From Amoebidium appalachense (taxonomy: Eukaryota; Ichthyosporea): a DNA stretch of 64,000 nucleotides. The translations under genes were made by a program, and so were the position numbers. The notes under the pieces were generated by a model that was not told where the DNA came from, searched no databases, and saw nothing but the letters and a program-made list of their open reading frames with translations. The stretch is from positions 62,001 through 126,000 of the forward strand of contig CAVNZM010000005.1 in the NCBI GenBank assembly GCA_963693365.1. Reading direction: 5' to 3'. This document shows positions 11,913 through 23,857 of the stretch, piece after piece (the first letter of the stretch is position 1; each line of letters begins with the position of its first letter).

Positions 11913-12043
11913 TCCGCAACAACCAGAATGTGCAGACCAAACTGTCTCTGTTCGAGCACCAAGTCATCAGCGGGGAGTTGCCGGCAGGCAGAGCGGCTGA
12001 TCGGCTAATCGATGCATTCCTAAGAGGCCCGGACGAGCTTTAG
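2861..12043 (+). CDS. MMAA: MMAA / MeaB-type GTPase, methylmalonyl-CoA mutase chaperone
   Basis: Ten exons: 2861-2899, 5930-6071, 7283-7476, 8079-8199, 8798-8842, 9010-9131, 9502-9651, 10224-10304, 10956-11038, 11911-12043. All junctions are GT-AG and phases agree; the total is 1110 nt, 369 aa. The family is a G3E GTPase that protects and reloads adenosylcobalamin-dependent methylmalonyl-CoA mutase in mitochondria. Visible motifs: P-loop GPPGAGKS (about 98-105), GDKTRM (140-145), ETVGVGQSE (190-198) and the base-specificity motif NKAD (237-240). The C-terminal region ([12 protein letters not shown], then [16 protein letters not shown]) matches the helical dimerisation arm of the family. Exon 1 ([13 protein letters not shown]) looks like a short mitochondrial presequence. 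The exon 6 acceptor is CACGTGCAG at 9009, chosen because only it keeps the frame CEAAGYD. Human MMAA is somewhat longer (418 aa), mainly at the N terminus. Confidence 0.95.
2900..5929 (+). other. MMAA intron 1, simple repeats plus a dispersed repeat
   Basis: A 3-kb intron. It contains G-rich sequence and a pure (GA)n tract (about 3412-3488), a CT-rich block (4130-4270), a C/CT/T tract (4911-4985) and a SINE-like copy ending at 5872. No other coding exon is convincing. The stretch 5200-5480 is unique sequence of unknown role. Confidence 0.7.
5622..5872 (+). mobile_element. SINE-like dispersed repeat, form A (copy A1)
   Basis: Matches other copies in the window (35411-35566, 51505-51673) over the central GATGGGCTCTGCTTAT block and the 3' end (ACTTCGTACTTTTTGACGC, then ATTCAAA), which runs straight into a C tract. 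Its 5' part (GCATAAGCAACCCTGCTCG) matches the longer form B copies at 41.5 kb and 58-59 kb. It lies in MMAA intron 1. The real 5' end may be further left. Confidence 0.75.
6072..7282 (+). repeat. MMAA intron 2 microsatellites
   Basis: G run right after the donor, then GT-rich sequence (6468-6520), a 33-bp direct duplication (TTGTTTGGTGACGTCACAAC at about 6580 and 6613), TC/ACTC repeats (about 6745-6925), a C run (about 7077-7097) and (CA)n ending in the exon 3 acceptor at 7281-7282. The duplicated unit contains the palindrome TGACGTCA, a CRE/bZIP-type site. Confidence 0.7.
8496..8645 (+). repeat. Minisatellite in MMAA intron 4
   Basis: About four copies of a roughly 40-bp unit with the core TAGCACGTGTTATTCTTTCA. 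No coding potential. Confidence 0.8.
9138..9300 (+). repeat. 22-bp minisatellite in MMAA intron 6
   Basis: About eight units of the type CCTAGGTGGCTATTTATAGG. Several end in TATTTATAG, the same acceptor-like ending used before exon 7. Confidence 0.85.
9302..9501 (+). repeat. Tandem duplication of the exon 7 splice junction (two decoy copies)
   Basis: Two 87-bp units precede exon 7. Each has the acceptor (TATTT[G/A]TAG), then 48 nt nearly identical to the start of exon 7 ([15 protein letters not shown]), then CATGCACCTATTTTTAACCC. Exon-like starts are at 9328, 9415 and the real one at 9502, spaced exactly 87 bp. Use of the first two acceptors without skipping would reach an in-frame TAG at the end of the unit. 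Confidence 0.9.
10158..10223 (+). repeat. (CA)n tract forming the exon 8 acceptor
   Basis: About 32 CA units run directly into the AG that begins exon 8 of MMAA. There is no conventional polypyrimidine tract between the repeat and the exon. Confidence 0.9.
10294..10545 (+). repeat. Tandem repeat of the MMAA exon 8 donor junction
   Basis: About seven ~36-bp units, the first overlapping the end of exon 8. The core is GTCATGACCGTGTGTGCCCC followed by TTTAATCGTTGTTAAA. Each unit repeats the last exon codons and the GT donor, producing a ladder of decoy 5' splice sites in intron 8. Confidence 0.85.
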
Positions 12044-12163
12044 TTGTTTTGTAATAGCTTTTTGATTGGTCGGTATTTGCAGGGTGTGTGTATGTCCGTA
12101 ACACATGCATGTTACTAAACACGTGCTTAGAGTGTGCAGGTGCACACAAAAACACACTTGCAT

Positions 12164-12207
<44 letters not shown>

Positions 12208-13810
12208 AGACACACACATGCACACTGCACCGGCACACATGCCAACGTCTTCTTGTGCACAGACGACACATCACGCATGCCCTTGCATGGTGACTTACCT
12301 CTTCCTTGCCAAGTCAACACACATTAATCATGGTGGCATTTTTGGTTCCCCATTTTGAAGCAGTGCGTAGATAGTTTAGAATGAGGCCAGGTCTTACCTG
12401 TACATATGTATGATTTGCTGGCACAGACAGCGGCTATTTGCTGTGCCCAAACCAACACTCTGGCAGGCATATGCCAGACCAGCATGCTATCTTGCATCAT
12501 AATGTATGTGGTGCCACATTTTGCATTAAATTTTATTATTCCCTTTAACCCAAGAACCTAATGATGTACATGTGTGCTGCCTTCCCCCCCCCTCCCCCCC
12601 CCCCCCTCCCCTACCACCACCACAAACACACATGCACACACACACACACACACCCAGCGCACAAACACACACAGCATGCACAAACACATGTACACACACA
12701 CAAACAAACACAGGTCGGCTAATCCGGATCCTGTTGAAGTTATACTCTCGGTTGTGTGCATCTGTATGGCATGGCAAGTCGCCTTTGTTGGGCTAGGGCT
12801 GGCAACATGTTGTACGCTGATGTGTTCCCGGCGCTATCAAACTTTTATAAACACTCGTTAATGGCCGTTATGATGCCTGGGGTGTGCATCACTTGTTGGC
12901 CTGGGAGGGTGCGGCCAATCAATGCACATTGACCACGACATGATCAACACCACTAGTACCACCAATTCTTGCAACACCATCTACACCTACCCCAAGCAAA
13001 CGCATACACACAAAAACACACGCATATACACACATACACACACATGCACATGCACACACATGTACACTCGCACTGTGCGCGCCGGCACACGCACGGACAG
13101 ACGGGTAATAACCGTATTTTCAGCAGGGTTTTTAACCAGCCACGTGTGCTGCACAAAAAGAGTTAAATAACGCCTTGGCGTCCAGCATGCTAGTTCATTA
13201 TTGACTTGTGTGACTTTCTGAGGGCAGTTGATTTTTTTATTATTTTTTTTTGTACGGTGTGTGTGTGGTGTCTGTGTGTGTGTGGAGAGAGAGAGGGGGG
13301 GGGGGGGGCTGCTTGAGGGTAATTTCCGTCACTAATCTGGCAGCTAATCGTAGTGTGTCGTGGGTATCCTCTGGCCTCCAAACCCCATATCCCCTCCGAC
13401 GTGACCCCCCTGTCGGGTGGTGGTTGGGTCCCTCCCCTCCCCCCTCCCCCTTCCCCTCTCGTCCTCCTCTGGGTCTTTCCGTTTCTCGAAATCTTTGGGT
13501 TCGGCCAACAGAATCATTTGATTCGTGTGTTTAAAAGCTAGACCATCGTCCAGTAATTGCAAATCGGTGATTCAACGGTTAACGGTGTCGTAAGTTGCAT
13601 TAAATTTGAGAAAATGATGAGTAGGCTCAGCGGAGTGATTAAGGTTCTGCAAGCAAAATTTAGCCAAGCACATTTCCACTATGCATTAAAAAGCACCAAT
13701 CACACGATAAGGTTTACGAACCCAAAAAGCCATTCAGGAACGTTAAGACCCTCTCCTTCTGAGTAATCACCCATACGATTAGCAACCAATCATATTTCGT
13801 GTGTGTGTGG

Positions 13811-13860
<50 letters not shown>

Positions 13861-15641
13861 AGTGCATGTGTGTGCGTGCGTGCGTGCGCGTGTGCGTGCC
13901 AGCCTGCGTGTGTGTCCGTGTGTGCGTGTGTGCGCCTTTGTGTGTGTGCGTGGATCATCATGTAGTGTGTGTGTGTGTGTGTTATTGGCTATGCATATAA
14001 CTGCACATGTACACTAGGCCTGGGGTCGGGGAAGGAGGGAAGAGTGGGGGAGGGGGGGGGAAGGGGGGGGACGGTCACGGCCACGGGACTCGAGACGAAG
14101 TGAGAGGAAAGGAGGGAGAAAGAAAGTGTGCGAGTGTGTGTGTGTGTGCGAGTTTGTGTGCCCGATGTGTCCCCCCCCCCCCCCCCCCCTCTTGCCCACC
14201 CCCATGCATACATAAACACACAACTTAAGAAAGAAAGAAAAAAAAGAAAATGAAAATAACTTGAAAAGGGGAGGGGGGGGGCATCATCTGAGCACCAGTA
14301 CCCGCAGGTGTATCTGGCTCCTATGCTGTCAGCCAAGGACTCCTGTTTGATGGCAACTTCCTACATGGCAAAACAGCACTTAGTGGTGGGGCACATGTGT
14401 TTGCAGCAAGGACCATCGAGGCACCCCCAAAACTGTAAGGGCGCAACCCCACGAGTAAAACAAATCTGCTCAGCAACGAATAATCTGTGTTTGACCTGAG
14501 AATAGTTTTGCTAGCTTGCAGAATCATTCCAGCCAATTTTAAAAATGCTTTTGCTGTCGAAATTCTGCTATTGATATCAGCAGAATACACAATTCTACTT
14601 GGAGCCAATTAAATCTGCTGCCCCCAGCACAAACCACGCTCAACACATGCGAGTGAAGTAGTGATTCTGTTTTCGACAAATTAAAAATGCTGGTCCTGCA
14701 GAACAAATGTTCTTTTGCAGAATAAGTATGTCTTATCGGCAGATCTGCAAAATAATTCAGCTCTTAGAAAATTCGTTCTACTTTTGTGATTAAGCCCTCC
14801 TTCACGTACGTGGCACATGCACTGCATGCACAGACGTACACATGCCTGTGTACGCAGCACACACACGCACACCTACACATACAACCAAACACGCACACCT
14901 ACGCACACAACCAAACACGCACACCTACACACACAGTCACAACCAAACACGCACACCTACACACACAGTCACGCAGATGCAGACACATGGCTGTCGGACA
15001 CACCCACATATACGTGCACACACGTAAATCAAAACCAGCCCCTCATCAGTCGCGCGCATACACAGGACCTTGGTCTGCATGTGGTTGCATCAGCACACAA
15101 TCACACACACACACTGAAAAACGCAATCCCCGACATCAGCACATAGATCTGTGGCCTCCCCCCCCGGGCTGCCATTTGCAGACCACGTACACCGGCCCAC
15201 CTTGCACACACACACACACAACCCCACCTTTCCCTTTGCACAGGTGCGCAAATCCGCAAGCACACATGCAGCACGGAAAGGCCACGTCAAAATGCACACA
15301 GTCCCGTTTAGCCGGGCTCCCATTTCACACCCAACGTGTGGCCTTTCTAATGACATCCTCCCCCCCACAAAAGAAACGTGCCCAGGCAGGAATAAATCAC
15401 TTCTCCCCATCGTCCTCTGCCAATAACCCTCAGTGTATCTGTGTCAGCAACCATGAGTGTGGATGGACTCATGTGCTGCACGGTGCATGCAGTGCTACTG
15501 TGTGCCGTGTTGGGTGCCCTCGTGGTGCACGTGTGTGTGCCTGTGTGGTGGTGGGGTCATACTAGCCCTACTAGGCGGTGATGGTGGTGGTGAGTGTTCC
15601 AGCCATGTACACACACCGTTACGGCAACCACGCTGCTTTAT
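12044..15641. other. MMAA-RPS11 intergenic region
   Basis: No gene is confidently supported. It contains a (CA)n tract (about 12165-12200), a C-rich block (12582-12612), a (GT)n tract (about 13806-13858), a G-rich block (14040-14075) and CA-rich sequence (14820-15130). The 14480-14780 stretch is AT-richer with several copies of GCAGAATA-like words. MMAA's 3' UTR must lie at the left end and RPS11's at the right end. Confidence 0.6.
12714..12861 (+). other. Possible alternative terminal exon downstream of MMAA
   Basis: After an acceptor AAACACAG there is an open stretch ending in TAA at 12859-12861. It encodes SANPDPVEVILS, a hydrophobic segment of about 24 residues, and CSRRYQTFINTR. Its phase fits MMAA exon 9 (which leaves two bases), so it could replace exon 10 and add a membrane tail. 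A 1-in-3 chance match in phase is expected anyway, and its codons are not GC-rich. Confidence 0.2.
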
Positions 15642-18063
15642 TTAGAACTTGCGGAAGCGCTTGCTGCCCTTCTGCAGCTTCTTCTGCACGCGCAGCACGT
15701 TGAAGCGCACGGTCTTGCTGATGGGGCGGCACTGGCCCACCGTCACAATGTCGCCCACGCTGCAGTCCAGGAAGCAGGGGGACAGGTGGGCCGGCATGTT
15801 GGTGTGGCGCTTCTCGAAGCGGTTGTACTTCTTGATGTAGTGCAGGTAGTCCCGGCGCAGCACGATCGTGCGCTGTGCAGAAATGGGTCAGCGAGCGTGG
15901 TGACACACATGGCGGGCACGGCACATGCACGCAGGGGAGAAAATGCTTTGCAGCATGCACACAGTGGGGAACAGGTCATAATGGGCGCCCAACCCATTGC
16001 GTGGCAACACGGAAAGATGCACGCCACACAGCACATTGCCACACGAGTGCGGGCCACAAACAGGTTACTGGCAAAACCTCGTGTGTGCGTGTGTGGGAGG
16101 GGGGGGAGGGGAGGGATAGTTGTGTTATGTGTGTGTGTGTGCTCGCGCTGCATGCGGGGTGGTGGTTATGGTAGTACCTGCATGTGCATGTGCCTGTGTG
16201 TGTACGTGATGTGTGCACGAGCATGCATGTGTTTTCCTTTTCTTTTTTTTTTGTGTGTGTGTGTGGGGGGGGGGGGGGGGGGGGGAGGGGGCTCAAAAAA
16301 GCGCACAACAAAGAATAGGTATATGGGGGTGCAACAGCAAATTCACCACAGAAAATGACACCATGCGGTGACTAGGCAGAAAGCCAAATAGCCAAAACAT
16401 GATACGCAAAGCCAAGACCGTGCACAGGAAATCAGCGCCCAGGTGGAACCAATAGCAATGAAGAGCATACACACAGCCAATGCACCTGGTCCTGCCACAC
16501 TCATGCACCCAGCAGTGCATGCAGGCACATGCAACGAACAGCCCATTGAGACAGACAGACAAGAGACACATGGCACATGGCGTGAAAGCAACAAACAGCA
16601 TGCACAGTCGGCAGCACACCACCACGCATACACGTACTGCACATGCTGAAAGGGGTATCTGCAAGCACACAAACGGGTATTTTGAACACCAGAACTGAGA
16701 GCAGCACAGAACCACACACATACAAATGGTACAAGGCTTCAGAGAGGCACCGGGATATAAGGTGGAACTGAAACAACAACTCCAGAGAGCAGAGAACGAA
16801 ACAGAGGGCCAATGGTTGAGAATGATGAAGAGTTGCAGCCCAGAAAGCATAAAAAACCTAACCCACTTTCGTCACACCTGCTATGTCCCCTCAAACACCT
16901 TCCTTACCCCTGCCACGCACATCAGCTTATCACAGATTCAGCACGAGGCCAGAACCATCGAAAATTCCCCTGAAAAGATAAACCCACGTACGTGCAGACA
17001 CCAGCAGCCAAGCACTTCACAGAGCACCGTACACACAAGGCAAGGAGCAAGCCACCACTCCACATACAGGGCAAGCAATTGACAGTATAAACAAACACCT
17101 CGAAACAAACAACAGAGACGTGTGCTAGGATAGCGCGTGAGCCCACGACCTATGCACACAGCAGAAGAATCCCAGCAAATATGCGTGGTCCGGTATTCAC
17201 GTGTGCATTCTTGTATATATCAGTGTGTCCGCTCTCCGTTTGTAGGTATGATCCTGAACCTTGTTTGCTTCCCGCCATATCCATATGCCCTTTGCCTGGG
17301 TCCCTGCCTCCAACGTGCACCGTCCGGCTGCACCCAGCTATGCCTCTCCCACCCCTAGCACCTAGCTCTCCACCCCGGGCTAAACATCCACAATACTCTG
17401 CTCCTCCAACCGTGCGCTGTATACAAGTGCTACTGTGGCCAGGTTGCTTGCCACTGCCGGTTACGGTGCGTCTAGCGTGCCCCTACTGAATTCTCTGTCT
17501 GTGGCACTAGAACATATCGTATCCAGCAGCTGTGTGCCTGTACTCTACCGTTTGTCATGGTTTGTGTGCTTGTGATGGAACATTGGTCACGACGACAACG
17601 ATGTAACCCCCGCTATGATCAAAGCCCTATTTCGTTTCCCACTGTGTGCTGTCTGTTGCACACAGGCACTACGGTGTTTGCTCCAAACTCCGTGCCGTCA
17701 CTTCTCTGTCCTCCGTGCACACTCGGCCTGCCCCTGCCTCCCTCGCCAGTAGTCCCTCCCCAGCCTGTCTCTGCCTGCCCCGCCACCTGTAGGAGACCTG
17801 CACACACACAGGGCACGCACCTGCATCTTCTTGGAGACGACCACGCCGGTCAGGATGCGGCCACGGATGGACACATCGCCGGTGAAGGGGCACTTCTTGT
17901 CAACATAGCTGCCCTCGATGGCCTCGCGGGGGGTCTTGAACCCAAGACCCACGCTGCGCACAAAGCGAAGGTCCTTGCGCGTGACCTTCTTGCCCGGCAC
18001 GGCCTTCTTCGCAAGGAAGATGGTGGGCTGCTTCTGGAAGGCCTTTTCGACTTGCTCAGCCAT
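15642..18063 (-). CDS. RPS11: Ribosomal protein S11 (uS17), 40S subunit
   Basis: Two coding exons on the minus strand: 18063-17821 (81 codons, [16 protein letters not shown] ... VVSKKMQ) and 15872-15642 ([16 protein letters not shown] ... [12 protein letters not shown]). Together they give 157 aa, essentially the usual eukaryotic length (158 in human). The uS17 OB-fold signature is intact: [29 protein letters not shown] and [21 protein letters not shown]. The protein binds 18S rRNA in the body of the small subunit. The intron is phase 0 with a GTGCGT donor. An acceptor-like CTCTCTGGTAG lies 22 bp upstream of the ATG, suggesting a 5' UTR intron. Confidence 0.97.
15873..17820 (-). other. RPS11 intron
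   Basis: A 1.9-kb intron with a GT-rich segment, a T/GT/G tract (about 16237-16287 on the plus strand) and otherwise unique sequence. Ribosomal-protein introns often host snoRNAs; I looked for C/D-box pairs and found none I would defend. Confidence 0.6.
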
Positions 18064-20459
18064 GGTTGCGTTTGCGCTCTCAAGGCTACCAGAGAGGGAA
18101 AGGACACAAGGGGGTCACACAGCCGCCCCTTCACCCCGCTCTCTGTTAGCGCCCTTAGTTATTTTGATCTGGATTGAACTGCCGGACTGGCAGGTATTAC
18201 TTAGCACGCCCTGTATGATTGGCTCCATCTAAGATGCAAGATCTAATTAATTGATGTGATTTGCTGAATCTTTGCTCGTCAGGATTCCAGGGATGCAGCC
18301 AAATTACACCGTGTAACGTTCGGGTGACACGTGACAAGTCGCTTCAGTGAGTTCAGTGCAGGAGCTTTGTGTTTCTCACCTGTGAAAAGATCGCCAAACT
18401 GAAACACGTTGCATTTGTCTATGGATTAGTCTAGTGCTAAGACCAGAATAAATAGTTGGAGAGATGCTGTCCGTATCAACGACGTGACATGTTTCCCTCC
18501 CTTTGCACCATCTGCTGCGGCCCTGGGGGTGCGGGGATGGGCGACGTTACAGTTTTTTTTGCTCGGACGTTTTTCTTGGGAGTATGACAAAACTTCTTCA
18601 GGTCTTTCACTTTTTTCTTCAACACATTGTGCTATATTCGTTGTACTAAGTGTTTAGAAACACTTGGGTTTCGGTTGGCGGAGTTGTTTTGTGCGTTTGG
18701 TTGCTGTAGTTTTGAGGAGTTATTTGCTTGATGAACGGTCGTGGTCGAACATTCCTGTAGACATTCCTGTACAATTCTAATTCTGTCCACGTATACTTGC
18801 ATGCAACGCTTGGCTGACAACCTTCTAAGTAGCTGCATCCTTTCCTTTTTTTTCCTTTGCGAAGGTGGTGACTACCTGTGGATGCACGGGCAACTATTGT
18901 TGCACATGCTTATTGTCCACGCCATAACTTTTTGTGTGTTTTTTGCTTTGCTGTGCGTGTGCAAAATGCTCTCTACCGAATACTTCTGCGCTATGTGCTT
19001 CTCTTCTGTCATCGGTTTTCTCGCTCATATCCTCGTTCCAACTCAGGTTGCACTTTGAAAGCTGCCCCCCCAACCCCTCACCCTCACCCTACTGCCCGTA
19101 TAGCAAGAGAAGTCACGGTGTACCGTTGAACGGAAAATGTGTCCCTCCGCTCCCCCCCCCCCTCCCCCACCAACAGAATCCAATAAAATAGAAGGAAGGG
19201 AAGGGAAGAATGGTTAATTTTTTCTGAAGCTCGGTGACCGCTTCTGACGGTTTACATTTGTTAAAAAATTTGGCTCTAGCATAATTTTGCATATCCGTTT
19301 GACACAATCTTGTTGTGTGTGGCTACCATGTCCAGTTTATTTGGAGTCGTAGGTTTTGATACTTGTTTTTTTGCTTTGTTTTTCTAGCTTACCTGCAGGC
19401 TTTTCTTCCCCCAACTATCTCTTTCAAATCACTTCGGCCCAGACTTTTCGGTTGCCGAGCTTCAAAAACTGCTAGCTCATTTCCTTCCGGCTTTAAGCAT
19501 GTCGACCTTTTTTTTCTAGCTATAGCATCACATACAAACAGAAGCACACGTGCACCTACTTACGCGGGGCTGTGTGCATTGTATTATACACCCACTGAAC
19601 TTCCTCTCTGCCGGGATAACCGGACGGCACTAGTGCGCTCTGGTCTGGTTTTTAAGAGTCTTTTTCACAAGAACTCCAGATGGAGGTTCGGTGGCCCAGA
19701 AATGCTGTCTGAATGTATTATTCCATGCTTTGGATCTTGTCCGACTGTAGTGCTGCGAATGTAAAGTGATGGTCTACGTGTGAAATAAAGGCCTCAAGAA
19801 ACATTGTCTTACTGGTAGAGAAGCATGACGAGCTGATGGGGAATCGCGGTCGGTGTGGCCGGAAAGCTGCAGCTGTGAGTATATCATAGAGATCTATACA
19901 TAAGTATACGTCTTTACACCTACATTTAAACCTACTAGTAGGGATAACACTGAGGAGCATTGAACGCTCGAACCAGTTCCCAATTGCAATATCATATATG
20001 ATAACAAGCCTTTAAATACATTTGCTGTAAACGTGTACATGTACGGAGCGAAGTCACGAGGTCGAGCTTTTATACGTGTACAAACACACGCAGCTTGCAG
20101 TCGACGTCCGTATGCGTGCGCATGCATGGGCAAGTGGCGTACGTATACGCGTGCGCGTGCCTGATCATGTTGTCGACGAAAAGCTGCCCGACATATTTGG
20201 AGGGTTCCCGGAGATCTGTCTGATGTCGATGCTAGCCGAATTTTTGGTGGCAAGGATATCACCTAAGAAGACGAACGTTGCAAACTATGAAGTATTGGCA
20301 ACCGGCTGGTTGGCATCATTGTGGGTGTTCACTCTCTGTAAGCTCCAGTAAGATACCGTAGGCTAACCAGCGCTGCACGTTTACAGCTGTAGCGAAAGTG
20401 CATGATCATGATGCTGATACCGGTCGCACCAAAATTCAAATTTAGTTCACAAGAAGCAA
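18064..20459. other. RPS11-RPS17 intergenic region
   Basis: Divergent spacer. On the minus strand a good donor (CACAG then GTGAGAAAC, about 18384-18374) pairs with the acceptor 22 bp before the RPS11 ATG, so a 5' UTR exon near 18385-18480 is likely. Longer open stretches on both strands between 18.7 and 20.3 kb have no recognisable domains. The DNA is less repetitive than elsewhere in the window. Confidence 0.5.
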
Positions 20460-20637
20460 CCAATAGTGTGCCAGTAAACTAAATACAGCCAATGAGAGCG
20501 TAGATCGCTCAGCCAATCAGGCCGCATGCGGATCTTCTGTGTGCCGGCAGCAAGCCTCAAACAGGAAACCACGGGCGGCTGTTTGTTCTCTTTCCGTCAA
20601 CGTCCTCCGTTGTACTCCTCGGGAGCTAATAGCAAAC
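20460..20637 (+). promoter_or_regulatory. RPS17 promoter with three CCAAT boxes
   Basis: CCAAT occurs at 20460-20464, 20489-20493 and 20513-20517, about 120-180 bp before the ATG, all in the same orientation. A pyrimidine-rich stretch (TTGTTCTCTTTCCGTC, about 20582-20597) may be a TOP-like transcription start typical of ribosomal-protein genes. I infer the start site only from this motif. Confidence 0.6.
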
Positions 20638-23315
20638 ATGGTTAGTTTTCTCTCATCCACTTGATATCCAAAAATACGTTTTATAGGGCATTATATGCCA
20701 CCGATTTTACAGGTGTTTTGATGCCAGTCGAGCTTGGCGGCAGCGCTTGGATGTACTCTAGGATGTACGCTGAGCAATGGATGGGTAACGGGGACCATGG
20801 AACATCCGGCTAGAATCCAGGCATTTTTACTGTATCCATTGGCAATCCATACCTTTTCTTCGCCATCCAGGACGCTCTTAGGTCAAAATTGGTCAATGGC
20901 ACAGAGGTAGCAGTCGCAGAGATGACAACGTATACCAAAGCGAGCCCCTACTTCCCAGAGAAGTGAGCCACCGTTCGAATGAGACGTATGCCGTGCATCG
21001 AAGAAATTGCAGATTCCTGTGCAGGATGAACTTCGCGGCTACGGCAATACTACACCATCACACAGAGCTAGACATGCCTTATACCCGAACTGTAGCTTTA
21101 CTCTGGCAAATGTCCATCCACAAAGCCTTTTTTTTTAATGTACCAAGCATCGGTGACTGAGGAAAGACGGCAGTATAGACGCATGTTTAGGCGTTGAGGG
21201 AATTATTTCTCCGGTTGTGGTAGGCAGCTGGGTCTGGCAGCATACCAGGAAGAGCATCCCACCGACTGAGAGTCTTCGTAATGTCGTCTAGGATCTGTCG
21301 GTTGAGACACTTTTGTTGTGCAGGGCTTAGCGACTCTGCATGTACATGCAGATTGTGTGAGCAGGCAGATAAGCAACACAACTTTTTTATAAAGTTATCA
21401 GTCAAGGTTCTTCCACGAATCAACGATCACTTCACTATCCTGGCTTGTGTAGTTCTGGAATAGGTGCACATGTTTACGTGTACTCCACGCAGGGGCGCGT
21501 CCGCACTAAGACCGTGAAGAAGGCCGCACGGAATGTGATCGAGAAGTATTACACCCGTCTGACCCTCGACTTCCACACGAACAAGCGGATCGCTGAGGTA
21601 CGTACCTTTTGGGGGGGGGGGGGCACGGGTTGGCTGCACAGGGAATTTGGGGTCCACAAGGCGTTGCATATGGGTTTACTGTTGTACGTGCTACTACTTT
21701 GTGGTTAAGAAAATACTTGGATCTTGCTTGCTATGGTAATGGGTAGCTTATGGTAGTTGTAGGGTGGTCTGAATGTATAATGCTGCGCTTTTGCTTAGGG
21801 AAAGTTGCACTTGTGCTTTTTGGGACGGAAGGTGGGACTGAAACGGGATTTTTTTGTGAGCATTTTTTGGACGAGCAGGAGGATGAACTGGTGCGGGGTG
21901 TGGGTGTGCTGTGTCAGGGGCATGCGGACTTTGGTGATATGTATGCGCAAGGAGTCCAACAGTGCACACACACACATACCTGCACCTTGCCCTGTCGCTT
22001 ACACAAAACACCTGCTATGACACGGGCCCCTCCCACTCAACCTTTCTGTGTTCTTTTTCTTTTTTTTGCCCCGATACATGTACCTTTAGTATGTGCCTTG
22101 CATATGTACATGTAAGGTATTCTTTCATGTTGCATATTACCCTCTGCTTCTTTGCACACCTTTCTGTCCTTTTAACATGTGGATGCCCTGTTGCACATGG
22201 CGAAAGGACAAGTACTGTAATGCTTGAATTATCCAACACACACGTACATCGTTCACGGCTTCTTCAGACACCGCCCAAACAACCAACACGAACCCTTCTA
22301 CACGTGTTTGTCTGCACACACACACACACAATCATGCGCGCAATACAACACCTGTTTACAGACACCCTGCTAAACACCCAACACGAGCAGACCTGACACG
22401 TGTGCTCGCGCTCACACGTGCACACGCACACATCTAGCACCATTTGTGTACAGACATGCGCTCAGCAACCATCATGAACCCATTTTCATACGTTGTGTGT
22501 TTTGGGTTTTTTCCTGTGAAATGTGACAACCCCACACTACCGCCCTCCACCCATGGTACATTCTGTGTGTACTTTGCAAAGCCAGCCTATCTCCGTTTTG
22601 TTTTCATCGTGAGTGTAATCGTACTCTGTGACCAATAACCCCCTCCCTCCCTCCTTCCTCCTCCCCTCTCATGTCGTATTTTCTCCGTGGTGTTGTTTGC
22701 CATGTGTGTGTACTTCGTACTTGGTGATATTCCCAAAATTGTGCTTCCCCTACCTCTCCGAACCTCGTCCACAAGCCCCCTCACACTCGTGCCCAGCGAT
22801 TCTGAATATATGGGCGTGACTATGCGTGACATTGGACAGACACATAACAATCTCATTCTCATAGCCATGCGCCTATGTGCACACTTGCACTCAAATGTGC
22901 TGTGATCATATAGCTCGTGCATGGCCCACGGTTATGTGTTGGGCGATCAGTGCATTGCAAACACCACCCAGCACACACAGGGACTCCATAGCCGCAGTAG
23001 CACCCTCCTCACACATGTACGGGCATGCAGGAGGTTGCGGTGATCCCCAGCAAGCGCCTGCGCAACAAGATTGCCGGGTTCATCACGCACTTGATGAAGC
23101 GCATCCAGAAGGGGCCCGTGCGCGGCATCTCGATCAAGCTGCAGGAGGAGGAGCGCGAGCGCCGCGACCAGTACGTGCCCGAGGTGTCTGCGCTGGAGCC
23201 CACGGAGGGCACGATCGAGGTGGACGAGCAGACCAAGGCCATGCTCCAGGACATGGGCTTCGGCACCATGCCCAGCCTCAACGTCGTGCCCCTGACCACC
23301 ACCGGCAGCCGGTAA
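20638..23315 (+). CDS. RPS17: Ribosomal protein S17 (eS17), 40S subunit
   Basis: Three coding exons: 20638-20640 (the ATG alone), 21493-21597 and 23031-23315, with GT-AG junctions all in phase 0, giving 130 aa. Exon 2 reads [20 protein letters not shown] ... [10 protein letters not shown]; exon 3 reads [20 protein letters not shown], then [20 protein letters not shown] and the acidic tail region [20 protein letters not shown]. This is full-length eS17, a protein of the 40S head. The start exon holding only the initiator codon is decided by the donor (GTTAGT) directly after ATG and by exon 2 beginning at the second residue of the family (Gly). To my recollection an intron right after the ATG is also found in animal RPS17 genes. 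Confidence 0.97.
21598..23030 (+). other. RPS17 intron 2
   Basis: 1.4-kb intron starting with GTACGT and a G run 16 bases later. It is otherwise fairly unique sequence with a few CA-rich patches. No coding or RNA gene is supported. Confidence 0.6.
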
Positions 23316-23630
23316 ACGCAGTAAACCGTTGCCCAACAAACCATTGGCCCCACTGTCGGTCCATGATTTTGCAGTTTCCTTCTATATGCCAATCCCCTCA
23401 CCACCACCACCACCACACACGTCGAACTCAAACAATATCACAGGCAAACCTTCTCACCATCGTCACACACCATACAGACAGCCAGCACCATCAGTACAAC
23501 ACCACATTCTGGATCCCTTCACCTCCATCACACACCACACACAGCATTATAGATGAGCCAAGGACCAAAATCCCTTCCTTCCCTCCCCCTCCCCTCCCCT
23601 CCCCTCCCCTCGCCCCCCCCCCCCCCCCCC

Positions 23631-23857
23631 AAGTTCAGTTGATGCTGCTGTCTGAGTTGGAGCGTCGTATATACGCGGGCTAAGGGGTCGAAACTCAGAC
23701 GCAATTGATGACTTGGGCCCTCCCTGAGGATGGGCTCTGCTTATGACGCATACTGTGCGCATGGCTGATGCTGCATACTTGAATGTTTGCCTTTGCATGT
23801 GTCCTGCACCATGCTTCTCATCGTGTATGCGTACTTCGTACTGTGTTCCGCATTCAA

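Noticed and set aside
17557-18177. 206-codon plus-strand open frame across RPS11 exon 1
   Set aside because: It is antisense to the conserved RPS11 coding sequence and continues into intron; no homology is recognisable.
20641-21492. snoRNA in RPS17 intron 1
   Set aside because: Isolated C-box-like (AGATGAC) and D-box-like (CTGA) words occur, but at unsuitable spacing and without a terminal stem.
22947-23339. Open frames antisense to, or out of frame with, RPS17 exon 3
   Set aside because: Shadow readings of a GC-rich exon whose sense frame is unambiguously eS17.
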